A stretch of 64,000 bases of DNA from Lepisosteus oculatus (taxonomy: Eukaryota > Chordata > Actinopteri > Semionotiformes > Lepisosteidae). Both the position numbers and the translations under genes were made by a program. Numbering within the stretch: the stretch's first letter is position 1; each line of letters starts with the position of its first letter. The stretch covers positions 5,838,001-5,902,000 of the forward strand of contig NC_090723.1 of assembly GCF_040954835.1 (NCBI RefSeq), in the 5' to 3' direction. Shown in pieces: positions 1 through 28,000 of the stretch. The notes beneath the pieces are model-generated. The model saw nothing but the letters and a program-made list of their open reading frames with translations. It did not search any database and was not told the origin of the DNA.

Positions 1-15710
<15,710 letters not shown>

Positions 15711-16552
15711 CCCTCACGCTAGCAGCGGCGCTTCTCCCAAATGCGGGCCTCTGCAGCCGAGGCGATGCATTAAAGGGCGAATAGTACCTAAAAAAGCACC
15801 AGGAAAAAAAAAAAGATTCAATAAAAACAAAAATTCAGATCGTGTTCTCCGTCCCGAACGCTTAATCCGAGTTCATTCCGGCTAGGTCAGCGCGGCTTGG
15901 GTCCGGCGTTTTGGTTTTCCTTCAAAGGAAAGATTTTTTTTTTTTTACGAAGAAACAAAACGAAAAATAGACATAATAGGCGGATGAGCGTGTAGTTTCA
16001 TAGCTGATTAAATCAAGCAGAGGTTTGGTTTAAATGAAGTCGTTACAATCGTGCTGTCTCTCTCCTCGTTTCTCAGTTTTACTTGTGCTGTTATTTTTTC
16101 TTTTGTAAAAACAAAAAGAAAAAAAACAACACCTCTTTTGGTTATCCCCCTCGCCCTGTAGCAGGCTTCAGGGAAGGTGCCTTGATTCCTTCAGTTTACG
16201 GTCTTGGAGTTCGGAAACAGGCATAATCCATGATGAATGGGCGATATTGTTTCACAAAACTGAAAATGAAAACTTGAACCGGTTGGTACTGTTTACATGT
16301 TCGGTTTTATATAGACAATCTTTTAATCTCTTTATATTTGATATTGGTCAGAAATGACAGTATATTCGTGTGCAGCAGATGTTCTAGTTTATTTTGAACG
16401 GCCTTGAGAGTCTAACAGGCCTGTATTGAGGGCGATGTTTGCGGATTTAGAACACCCACTGCCCCTGTTGCTAAGACGAGAGGACAGACGCCATTGTGGC
16501 TCCTTCTAGCAGGTTGAGCTTCTGTCCTCGCTCTCTCTCCCCCAAGCCGAAG

Positions 16553-16560
16553 CCGGAAGT
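16553..16560 (+). promoter_or_regulatory. ETS/GABPA-type site
   Basis: CCGGAAGT, the consensus ETS motif common in housekeeping promoters, in a GC-richer block upstream of the CDK12 coding start. Motif match only. Confidence 0.4.
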
Positions 16561-16656
16561 CTCACTTGCTGTCAATCTTCGTCGTCACCGGGCAACAGCC
16601 TCTCCAGAGCGACGCTCCGCCCTTATCCTCTCACGGGCTGCAGTGCCACCAATTAA

Positions 16657-16670
16657 CCTCTAGGTGGCGC
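16657..16670 (+). promoter_or_regulatory. CTCF-like motif near the CDK12/MED1 promoters
   Basis: CCTCTAGGTGGCGC is a close match to the CTCF core, in the interval between the divergent genes. Confidence 0.45.
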
Positions 16671-17732
16671 GTCACGAAGAGACCGGAGAAACTCCACAGG
16701 TTGTGAAAAGTTCAAATGCACTGAGGTGCAAGTTTTTAAACGGGAACTTGTTCGCCCTTATAACAAACCATGCACAGATGTAACCAGCTCACGTGTTAAT
16801 CTTTAAACGGACAGCAGAACCTCCTTGTGCTCGAAATCGTTTTATAAATTACGTAGGCTATCAATGGGTATACGTAACGTCTGCCACAACACAAAACCAC
16901 GTTACTAGTAAAACACTATTTGCTTTTAGACGTCCGTAACTGATGGAACGCACAGCACAAATGTTTATTACATATAAATAATCAATTACGCAATCCATAA
17001 ACACTTTGTGCTTTTAAATTAAGAAGGTACCAGAGAGAGGCGTTTTTTTAAATACGCAAACGCCGATAAAAGTCAGCTGAACTTAGATTGTACGGTACTT
17101 TCATTACATATTTATTACGCAATATTATATATATTGATGCATTATCCGTTGTGCTCTTGTCACTTAATTCTTCCTGTTCTATAGGTAAATCATTACTCTT
17201 TGAACAAAACTCTCTGCAGAACTTCTTGGCGCTTGTAACGCTCAGAAGACCAAGCACGTAACGTTTCCTAGTACGTTGTATTCTACACAACCAACACACC
17301 TGAAGAACAAATGAAAAGTTGAAACTACTTCGGACCGGAGACAGGTTTCAGCCACGTTTCTCGAGGTTGTTGGGGGATGCCCGGCCGGATCCCCAGTAAG
17401 AAACCAGACTGCATCGGATAGCACACGCACGGTATATCTTTGGATCTGCAGCTCCGCCTTTATTATTTTAGAACTAACAGCAGCAGCATCTGCAATGGCT
17501 TTCAACACAGATTAGATTTTATTTATAAAATCTGCCACGTCCTTATCGTCGCCGGGGGCTTCTTGAAGAAAAGTCCTTCAAAGCAGAAAAACGATTGATC
17601 CGCAGTTACAGCACCTCCACCCTCGTTTGCTCGGTCCGAGTCGCCTCCTGATGACGCCACAACCCCGCGCCCCCCCGCCCCCGGCAGTCTTGTCGGAAAC
17701 TCTACCCTGCGCGACGGAAGATTTTTATATTG

Positions 17733-17743
17733 AAAATGGCGGC
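17733..17743 (+). promoter_or_regulatory. YY1 / TISU-like element over the MED1 start codon
   Basis: AAAATGGCGGC contains the MED1 ATG (17736-17738). With the preceding G it matches the TISU consensus SAASATGGCGGC except at one position. TISU elements act both as YY1 sites and as start-codon contexts for very short 5' UTRs (known biology). Confidence 0.55.
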
Positions 17744-17856
17744 GGTTTCTGGGGTTGTTATATCGGGTTGTAGCCCAGCGAGAGAACTCGGGCCCGGGGC
17801 ACCGACCGTTGGGCCCCCTACGATCGGGGATCGTCCCAGACCTGAGGAGGGGACAG
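17736..17856 (+). CDS. med1: MED1 exon 1 coding part (residues 1-41)
   Basis: Reads MAAVSGVVISGC through RPRPEEGT, ending at donor gtaatg in phase 1. The junction gives EEGT-EAEK, comparable with human GETEESEK. The N-terminal stretch is longer than and unlike the human one. Confidence 0.8.
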
Positions 17857-18987
17857 GTAATGACGTGCTCACGGGGGAAATCGGGGGTCGACAGCAGATC
17901 GGCAGAGCTACAGTATCGCGTTCTCGCTGATCTGTTACTGTATTGCGTTGAGATCTTGAGAATATTATTTAGAAATTATGAATGGAGCGCCAGGGGTTGG
18001 ACCGGAGCCAGTGAAAATCACCTTTATATACCTTTTCGCCTTTTTTCGTTTTCAAAGAAAAGAGTCATTGAATTATTGAAATTGCAAAAAAATAAATAAG
18101 ACGATCTCCTCCCCCTTTATGAGTTTTTGATTTCATTTTGATGTCAGGCGTGTTTGCTTTCCATTTGGATCTACGCATATCTTGGCTGATCGCTCCTCTG
18201 AGACATACCCTTAATCATAACAGTGTCACATCGTGCTGAGGTGGTCCTGAAACCCTACCTGAAAGCTCTTTGATCTGCACTTCCATAACGCTGTAAATCG
18301 CCCTGCATGCGGAGCAGGGAGTTTTGGGGTCCGTGCCAGTGGGTTGCCGCGGCTTTTACAGCTGTATGTAGTATACCTGTTGTTCTTCCTCTGAGATAAG
18401 TTTGTCAGTTTTGTGTAGCCTTGTGTACCAAATGCCTAGCGGTGTGTGTTGCCCTGTTTCCTGTGGGAGTGCTCTGTGTGTGTGTTGCCCTGTTTCCTGT
18501 GGGAGTGCTCTGTGTGTGTGTTGCCCTTTTCCCTGTGGGAGTGCTCTGTGTGTGCGTGTGTTGCCTTTTCCCTGTGAGAGTGCTCTGTGTGTGCGTGTGT
18601 TGCCCTGTTCCCTGGGAGAGTGCTCTGTGTGTTGCCCTGTTCCCTGGGAGAGTGCTCTGTGTGTGTGTGCGCGTGTGTTGCCTTTTCCCTGTGGGAGTGC
18701 TCTGTGTGTGTGTTGCCCTGTTCCCTGTGGGAGTGCTCTGTGTGTGTGTTGCCCTGTTCCCTGTGAGAGTTCTCTGTGTGTGTGTTGCCCTGTTCCCTGT
18801 GAGAGTGCTCTGTGTTTGTGTTGCCCTGTTCCCTGTGAGAGTGCTCTGTCTGTGTGTTGCTCTGTTCCCTGTGAGAGTGCTCTGTGTGTGTGTTGCCCTG
18901 TTCCCTGTGAGAGTGCTCTGTGTGTGTGTTGCTCTGTTCCCTGTGAGAGTGCTCTTTCTGTGTGTTGCCCTGTTCCCTGTGAGAGTG

Positions 18988-19032
<45 letters not shown>

Positions 19033-22000
19033 GCCCTGTTCCCTATGAGAGTGCTCTGTGTGTGTGTGTTGCCCTGTTCCCTATGAGAGTGCTCTGTGTG
19101 TGTGTGTTGCCCTGTTCCCTATGAGAGTGCTCTGTGTGTCTTCCTAACCCTGTGCCCTCTACGCCCTTCAGAGGCAGAGAAGCAGAGCAGAGTCGGTGCC
19201 CTACTGGAGAGGCTTCATGCCAAACACTGCGCCTCCCGGCCATGGCAGGAGACCAGCAAGGTGGTGCGGCAGGCTATGGTGAGTGAGGGAGAGGAGGGTG
19301 GAGCTCATAAAGGCACCAGGACATGCGGGGGGGAGTGGGGGCAGAGAGAGGGCACCGGAGCAGACCTGCCCCCTTCCTGGGAGGAAACCATGATTTCAAG
19401 TCAATCTCCAAAGAAGAGAAAGGCCAGGCTAGATGTGTGTCTTTCCCCCAGAGCTCACTGCTCAATGTGGACTGTCGCATCAATCATGTACTGAAGATTG
19501 GATCAAATATTCTCTCTGTTCATGAATTTAGATCTAAAGGGATTTATTCAGGATAGACAAACTCTTGACAACATTAGACATTCTCTTCACATTACAAAAC
19601 ACCAGTGCTCAAAAGATAAGAGCAATTTTGGTTAGTCTGGACGAGTATTAGTATAATTATATTATATATATTACAGTTTGAACAGTTATTACTGTTATTA
19701 GATTGTGGTTAGCCAGTTTCTTTTTGAGGCCCTCCTGGAGAAATATGGTTGTATATCTGGATATAAACTAGACGTTGAAAAAGCAAAAGTTGTATCTTAG
19801 AATTCAGATCAAATAAGAGAAAATTGTGAGAGCAGGAGCAGGGAGAGAGAAGAGGGATGGGGCAGGATGGGGAGAGCAGTGTGGGGGAGATAGAGGGCTC
19901 AGGACCCGCTGCTCTTGGGGGGGTCAGCCCGAAATGTTGGGAGGACTTGGTACAGAAGGGCGAAGGTCATGCTAGTGCAGTCAGGGGGTGTGTATTACAG
20001 GGGTATTGTGTGCATTTTAATAGGCCTTCAATCTCTCTTTCTCCCGCCACCCAGGAGAAGCGCAATGTGTTGAATGCTGGGGGACACCAGCTCCTGCTCA
20101 CCTGCCTGGAGACGCTGCAGAGAGCCCTGAAAGGTGAGGGGATTGGGGTGTGGGGGAGGGCTGATTGTGTGGAGCTGATCAGGGCAGCGGTACAAGTTAC
20201 CACACAGCTGGCATTGCACAGAACAGTGCCCAGAAGCGGGCCCTGGCAGGGCGTGGTGGGTCAAGCAGAGTGCACCTGTGTGAATTCCTTCATCTGCCAT
20301 CTCAGAATTCCTTCTTTCCAAGCTTATGATAGTTAAAGAGTTTTGAAAAAGATGTTTATATCTCTGGAATTCTACAGAGCTGTACAGGAGGTATTCAGAC
20401 TCCAAGGAAATGCAGTCCGTTAGTCACACCACACGCTGTGAAGGAGGGGACAGCCCAGCACTGGCAGACTCCCTTTACCTTCTATAGCTCTGCATCTCTT
20501 CCCAGTGAGGTCCAGGTAAAATCTGGGTGCCTGGACTGGAAAAGAACCGCTCGATGTTAGCCTTCTCCGGGCGAGAGTGGGTTTGCTATCGGGGAAGGAG
20601 GAATGGGCAGAGGTGACGAACTGATCCAGGGGTCGGGGTCGGCTGGTGTGAGGCAGGTCAGCTGCTGCCCCACGTTCTCTCTGCTCCGCCGAGCCTCAGT
20701 AACCCGGCCTCTCCCTCTCCCGGCTTCTCTCGTCCTCCCAGTGTCCTCTCTGCCCGCCATGACAGACCGCCTGGAGTCGATCGCTCGGCAGAACGGGTAA
20801 GCCGTGCGCCGCCCTGGCACAGCTGGGCTTTCGTGCAGAGTGAAACGATGAATCCACAGCAGTTTTCACCGCCGACAGCAGAGGCAACTTGGTCTTAGAT
20901 GGACAATCTATTTGCTCTGATAACAATAAATTTGAAATTTCAAGCTTTCAAACCATTTGTGTAATAAAAGTAAGGTTATGCGGATAGTAATTGGAAGGTA
21001 TAATGTATGTTGGCATGTGCCACAGCTTGGATAAGCTCCCACACCACCCTGGGTAGGCTGTGCTGGCTCACCTGGGTTCGAATTTAGCCTTGGTTTGGCG
21101 CCTCATTGCTAAAGGTGGCATTAGTCTTCTAATCGATATGAATGGCGATCAAATGAATGATGATTTTCATTTACCTAGATCTTTATTTGCAAAAAATCGG
21201 TTTTGCTACATGGAAGCTTTGCGTTTTAATTTCTGGCATGCTTGAAACTCCTAAGCAGAGAAAGAGAATGAACGGTGACCCTTTAGGCACTGAGCAGAGC
21301 CCCCCAAATCGGGGCACAGATGCACCATGAAACGGGGACCATGCGGTGCCGGTGGCATGCCCAGGCCACGGCCAAGGTGCTCTTTCTCTGCCAGCGTTCT
21401 CCCCCTCCTCCCCCGTCTCGTATCTGATGCCCGTCTGCTTGTCCCTCAGGCTGGGTTCCCACCTGAGCCCCTCGGGGACAGAGTGCTACATCACCTCGGA
21501 CATGTTCTACGTGGAGGTGCAGCTGGACTCGGGGGGGCAGCTGGTGGATGTCAAGGTGGCGCATCATGGGGAGAACCCCGCGGTGAGTTGGGGGGGTGTG
21601 GGGGGGCGTCTGTTCTTTCGCTGACCGTTGAGGACGGGCCGGCCAGTCGCACGCCCCCTGGCTGATAATGCAGCGTCCAGTGGAGAGAGGAGATGCAGCT
21701 CGAGAGCCTCAGGGAGGGAAAGAGAGGTGCCGACGTGCCCTTCTAGAGTGCTCAGAGATTTGTCTCGCAGTGGAAACTGGGCGCAGCAGACTGGCCAGGT
21801 TTTATTGGTGAACCTGCTGCTGATGGACTGATGTTCTTCTGTCTCTCTCTTTCGTGTTTCAGAGCTGCCCAGAGTTGGTCCAGCACCTCAGGTAAGCACT
21901 GCCTTAGCACAACACTGGGCAACAGTGAGCAACACTGCGACTCACTGCATGATGCTTCCTTTTTCTATGGGAGTCTGGAACAAGCTACCCAGCCATGCGG

Positions 22001-25000
22001 TTGAAGCCGATACTTTGGCTTCAAACAGAGTGATTGACTGGATGAGATCCTGGGTTCAGTTAACTGACTACAAACTATGAAGTGTCCTGAATGGCAATGA
22101 TTTTCATAACTTCTGTAGTTCAGTCAGTCAGTGTAAAAAGTCAGGAGTTATTTTTTTACAAATGTGGAATCTCCAATGATCTGTTTTGTTCTGTACTCGC
22201 TCAGCTTGGAACATCTGATTGCTTTAACACTTGCCTCTCCATACGAAGAAATCTAGACAGTAGATATATTCAGCGATTAAAGACTGGTTCAAAATATAGC
22301 CTTTTTTCTTCCATCCTCATCTTCCTCTTATATGATTTTTTGCCTTTTCCTGTAATCAGAATGTGCAGACCCTGTCTGGTGGGGGCCTGCGGTATTTTCT
22401 TCATCACAACTTACACAGAATGTACTCCTCACCCTTTTTCCATTTGAAACAGCCTTTCGGTTCCCTAAACAAATTGTTTGTCCCTCCCAACAGGGAAAGG
22501 AATTTCGAAGAGTTTTCCAAGCACCTGAAGGGTCTGGTGAACCTGTATAAGCTTCCTGGAGACAAGTAAGTGTGTTCAGCCATCATACTCCCAGCAGCAG
22601 GCCATGTCTGCCTGCCTGCACACCTGTGGCTTACAGGGCCACTGCCTTCCTTGTACTGGGTGCTACCTGTGCACCAACCAGTGTGACCTGTACCTGGGCC
22701 ACAGAGTCTGTACCTGCATGTATGTGTTTTCAACTCATTTCAAAAGGGTTTTGCATCCAACTCATTTTATATAAGTCTCCCATTTTCTCTCTTTTTCCTT
22801 TTTCCTTCCCTTTCTCTCTGTTCCTATCTCTCCTTTTCCTTCAATCGTTTCTCATTTTGCTTTCCTCTCTGTAAATCCCTCTCCACACTCTCACTCCCTA
22901 TATACCTCCTTTTTCAATCCCTCCACGATATACCAACTCCCCCTTCCTCCCTGATCTTTCTCCCAATCCCTCCTCAATCTCTCCCACTGCAGCAAGCTGA
23001 AGACAAAGATGTACCTTGCCCTGCAGTCTCTTGAAATGGACCTCACCAAGATGATGCACATGTTCAGGTGAGGCTTCTGTGCGGAAGAGGTGCTGGTCAG
23101 CCAGGCTTTGCAAGATTATGCAAGCCTGCAATAATATCACACGAGCACCTAAATCGCCCTGCAGCTCACAGCTGGCAACCCACTGAAGCTCACCAGGTGT
23201 GAGCCTAGCCAGTACCTGGATGGGAGACTCCTGGGAGAGCTGAGACTGCTGCTGGAAAAGGTGTTAGTGGTACTAGTAGGGGGCACTCACCCTGTGATCT
23301 GTGTGGGTCCTAATGCCCCAGTAAAGTGACAGGGACACTCTACTGCAAATAAGGTGCCCTAATTTTGATGAGACCTAAAACTGAGGTCCTGACTCTCTGT
23401 GATCATTAAATTCCAGGGTGTTTCTTGAAAGGAGTAGGGGTGTTTCCCCGGAGCCCTGGACAAATTTCCCCCTGGCCTTTACCAATCATGGTCTCCTTAT
23501 AATCCCTAGCCTTCATCACTCTGTTCTCCTCCCCACTGAGAGCTGGTGTGTGGTGAGCATACTGGCACACTCTGGCTGCTGTGTCACGTTGTTGAATATT
23601 GTGTGTTCCAGTGTTCTCCCTCTTCTCTCCATGTTGCAGGTTAGCCACTAACGCCAACACTGTGGAGACCATCCTGCACGGCAGCGTGGGATTGGTGACT
23701 GCCCGGAGTGGAGGTACACAGCACACAATTGAACCACAGCTACTGATGCACACGTTCACAGTGGGCACGTTCTGATCTGAGCACCGGAGATGACACAACT
23801 AGCTATAAGCGGATAACCCAGTAGGGACAAAGAACTAGAGCTGTCCTACTGATGCTCTAGTTATACCTGAAACAACACCGTGGCCCAGACCTGGTGCTGA
23901 CTTGTTGTCCTCTCTCTGTACAGGGCACCTCGTCACTCTGCAGTGCTATGTGTCGCCCTATGATGTGTTTGAGGAGGAGACCGGCGCTCTGCTGAACCTT
24001 ACCGACTCCAATGGTCAGACTCCAAAAGCCTCTGACTGACACGCTTCCTCTGAACTCCAGAACTCCGCACGCCCTTTGTCCTTTCGATTCTCAAAACTGC
24101 ATCCTGCCTCTAAACCCTTGCATCCTGAATGCTTCCTGCCCCTAAATCCTAAAGGCCTGACTCCTACCTATAAATATAATCCTGACTGACTGCTGTCTTC
24201 TGACCTCATTCATGTAACTAGATCTAGCTCTTTTCCTTAACCGGACTATGACAGGCCCAGCTGCTACATGTTGGTCTTGAAGGGCTGTAGCCAATCAGAG
24301 CTCTTAAGCCTACCCTAAGGTAACTCCCTGCCCTCTGTCTGCAGAGACTTTTAGGTTGGCTATCGGTTTGGAAACTCTTACGTTTTGTTTTGACATTTAG
24401 CATCTCCAGTTACTTTCTGGTAATTGGAATCGACAGATGTGTCTCATGTAGGCAAAGTAAGAAAGAGCAGACCCCTCAAGCCACGGATCATGTGACACAT
24501 GTGCTACCGGCTCCACAGCTGCTAACAGGAGAGTTATCTCTGACTGGATGAGGGGCACATCCTTCCCTGACATCACTGCTAGGCTGCAGGCACCTGGCAG
24601 AGGTTGCTGTTTACAGGGACACTGAGAGTCCCAGCTGATGAACCCTAGCCCCAAGTGACTGGAACGACTGCTGCTTGTGTCCTTTTGGGTAGAAGTATAA
24701 ACCAGTGCCTTCCGGCTCACAGTCGTGTCTCGCTCACCCTGTGTCTGTCTGTCTCCCGCAGTGCCGCGCAACCTGGGCGTGGGCGTGTCCGTGACGATCG
24801 AGGGGACCTCCTCCGTGTACAAGCTGCCCATCGCCCCTCTCATCACCGGCACCCACCCAGTGGACAACAAGGGGTGGGTCTGTCTAGGTGTCCGTCGGCA
24901 CGGAGACACTCGCCGACGTGTGGGAGGGCGGAGAACGGTGTCGAAGCGCGGGGTGCGCGCTCGCGTGGTCGGGGACAGAGCGGCTCGGCTGAGCTCTGCA

Positions 25001-28000
25001 ACCCCGCGTGTCGGGGTCAAGCCTGGCGCGCGCTGTCAGTCCGGTGTGGGTTCACAGCTGGCACAGCGCCACTGGGGGGGAGCGCTGGGGTTTGTCAGCC
25101 AAGGCTCTGCGCTTCCTGGAGCACCAAGTCTTGTAAGAGCCACTGGTGACTGTGCAAACTGAGTGGGTATGCAAGGTAAAGCAATTCTTGCACCTGTGGG
25201 CAAAGAGGGAGAGGCATTTTAATCAACGGGTTGCAATGCCTACTTTCCAGTTCTCGTTGCTCCGCGGATGTGAGCGGGCCTGTCCCTGCTGGAGTGTGGC
25301 AGGTGTGAACATCTTGTCGCAGGACCACCCTCACTGTCGCCCTCTCTCCTGCCCTCCTCAGGACTCCCTCCTTCTCCTCTGTCACCAACTCCAACTGCGT
25401 GGACCTGCCCGCCTGCTTCTTCCTCAAGCTGCGGCGGCCCCTGCCCTTCTCCCTGTCCTTCATCCACAGGATGGGCAACGCCACCGGTGAGCCTGGCCTG
25501 GGGAGGGGGTGGGGACGCCACACGGCCAGCATTGGGGCAGCAGCCAGGTTCCCTGTGCCCCCGCTCCAGCCCTTTGACCTTTTGTGATTGTCCGTGCAAA
25601 TTTCCTTCCTCTCGAGTGAGGTTAGAGCCTTCTGCTTCTGCAGCAGAAGAGCACCATGGGCACTAGCAGGCCAGGGCAGTGTTCTTGCCTCACAGATTGA
25701 TACAAGTTACAGACACATGCCAGGCTTGGGGGGGGGGGTGCCCTTGGGAAAAGTGCTGTTGATTCCAGTTAAAGTGGCATACTGGGAGGGATTTTTGGCC
25801 TGGTGGTGTGGGTGTAAGACCGCAGGCATGAGAATGAACATCAGCCTAAGCACCACTTCCCAGTGAGGTCTGGCTGCCAAGCAGTGCCGGATTTCACAGT
25901 GCCTAGGGCCTACGAAATTGTTAGGGCCTACGAAGAAGGGAAACACCTAGTGACCAACGAAAAACAAGCTGAAACAGCATACCTGCGATCAACTCTAAGT
26001 GCTCCAAATCAATAATCACACGCTATCTAGCAGCTGTTCTAGAAACCTGAAGTATCGAAGTGATGGTCGCTCGACTCCCCCCATCAATCACGTGGTTTGG
26101 CATAAGAATAGTTTGAAGTGCATCGTGTCAATAGACGTGATTCAATTTAATTCAATTTTAACTAATCATAGTGAGAGTGCCTAGGGCTGAAGAACAGCCA
26201 TGCTGTTCGCTGGGATCCTTCAAGCAGGATCTGAGTGAGGCCCTCGGATCACTAGATGGGATGAATGTTAGGTTTGGGAGAGCAGCTTGACTCCAGCAGG
26301 AGAAAACAGACGTCGGTCAGGTGGAACGGAGGCCTCCTCCTACTCCCCTATGCTGGTGGAGTGAGAGTGATCGGCTCTAGGTGCTGGCCTGGGGGCTCTG
26401 GCGCCGCCCCGGTGGTAACCTTTTTCCTGTTCCCCCACCCCCCTCTGTGCTCCACAGGGATCCCCCTGTTCGAGACAGCCCCACCTCTGGCGCCCCTCTA
26501 TGAGCTCATCACCCAGAGCCAGCTACAGGAGGAGGGGGGGGGCGCCCTGCCCCCGCTCGCTCACAACATGCGCTTCTATGCAGTGGGTATAACTGTGTGC
26601 TCGCCCGTCTGTGTCTGTGTGTGGGGCTGGGGCTGTGTTTTTCTCTCAAGCCTTGTACAGTGGTGTTTCAAAATAGCTCTTTACCCGGCCATTTGCCTGT
26701 GCCGATTTCTGTCCTTGCCGTCTTGATTTTATTGGTTTGGTGTGAGCTTTACCCAGCTGTCATCCTTGTCTGCTCCTTGCTCACTCTCCCTCCTCCCTTT
26801 CGTGCTTCAGTCTCTGCCTGGGCAGCAGCACTGTTACTTCCTGAACCGGGACGCCCCTGTGCAGGACGGGAGGTGCCTGCAGGGGGCGCTGGTGACCAAG
26901 GTCCCGTTCCGCCACCCAGCCCAAGTCCCCGCCCTGCTGGACATCATCAGGCACCAGGCGGCCTACAACACGCTCATTGGGAGCTGTGTAAAGCGCACAG
27001 TCCTCAAGGAAGGTGGGTACCCCCTTCTCTCACACTGCACCCAGCTGTCCTTTAAGAACCAAGCTCTGCAGTGCCTTAGTGTCCCAGTCTCAAGCCTCTC
27101 TCAGATTCACTTTCCTTGCACTTTCTCTCTCAGTTCAGTTCACTTCATTGCCGTGAGTGATGAGTATCTGTACTGCCGAACCCAAGTACAGTTTACAGTT
27201 GTAATCAGAACAGATTCTATTTATTAGGAAAACCTGAGAGTGAAACAATGCCGATTACACACATTCTGCTACAGGGAAGTTTAAAGTAGATCAGATTAAT
27301 TCATTAAAAGTAAAAGCACTATGATTAGATTACAAGTAATGACTAAAAATGAAGTGAAATATTTTCCAACGAGACAGACGTTCTCCACTTCACAGATGTT
27401 TCTCCCGGTCTCCCTGCTCTGTCTCCACTCTCACTCCCTCTTGCTTTCTCTCTCTCGCTCAGACACCCCGGGGCTGCTGCAGTTTGAGGTGTGTCCCCTG
27501 ACGGACTCCAGTTTCAGCGTGTCCTTCCAGCACCCTGTCAACGAGTCCCTGGTCTGCGGTAAGAAAGAACATTTACCTTCCCCACCTCCCTAAAACCCTC
27601 GCTCCCCCGTCTCCCTGCGGTCGTATGGTCGTGCACACCGCGATCTGTGTGTGACGTTAACAACGTCATAGTCAAGGCCTGCAAAAGCTCGTACATATTG
27701 GATTATTTTGGCTGCCTTTTATTAAAACTGCTCCAAAACCAGCTCATTTTTCCCTTCAACTAATTGTTTAAAAGTGGGAGAATAAATCTAGTGGCCAACT
27801 GGGCTGTAATTGTAATGGCTGGACTTCAGCAGCCATTTTATCAAGAACGGTCTAATTGATCACCTGTTTTTTGCTGGATGTGCTTACCTGTCTCTGTGCT
27901 GCCCCCCAGTGGTAATGGAGGTGCTGGACTCACGCCAGGTCTCCTGTAAGCTGTACAAAGGCCTGTCGGACGCTCTCATCTGCACTGATGACTTCATCAC

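Larger units (their letters stand above)
15711..17735. promoter_or_regulatory. Shared CDK12/MED1 head-to-head promoter interval
   Basis: About 2.0 kb separate the divergent CDK12 and MED1 start codons. It contains an ETS-type CCGGAAGT (16553-16560), a GCCATTGTGG element near 16490 and a CTCF-like site (16657-16670). An AT-rich stretch lies between about 16700 and 17520, then a GC-rich segment next to MED1. CDK12 5' UTR exons may lie here; their borders cannot be fixed from sequence. Confidence 0.6.
19279..27909 (+). other. MED1 introns 2-15 (between listed exons)
   Basis: The non-exonic stretches longer than 300 bases are 19279-20054, 20134-20741, 20797-21449, 21892-22493, 22566-22992, 23068-23639, 24014-24761, 24874-25361, 25487-26457, 27013-27462 and 27559-27909. 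Apart from a pyrimidine-rich tract at about 22780-22960 and the SINE at 23157-23600, nothing recognisable is seen. A B-box-like GGGTTCGAATT near 21075 lacks a convincing tRNA or SINE around it. Confidence 0.65.

Noticed and set aside
17730..17735. TTG six bases upstream as the MED1 start
   Set aside because: Non-ATG starts are rare in vertebrate genes and the ATG at 17736 has a strong TISU-like context.
18402..19124. Cys-rich repeating reading frames over the MED1 intron 1 array
   Set aside because: The 36-bp repeat length keeps several frames open; the region is an intron between in-frame exons and the 12-residue pattern is repeat-derived.
21060..21120. Possible tRNA gene from a B-box-like GGTTCGAAT
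   Set aside because: No cloverleaf arms or proper A-box could be matched; at best a fragment.
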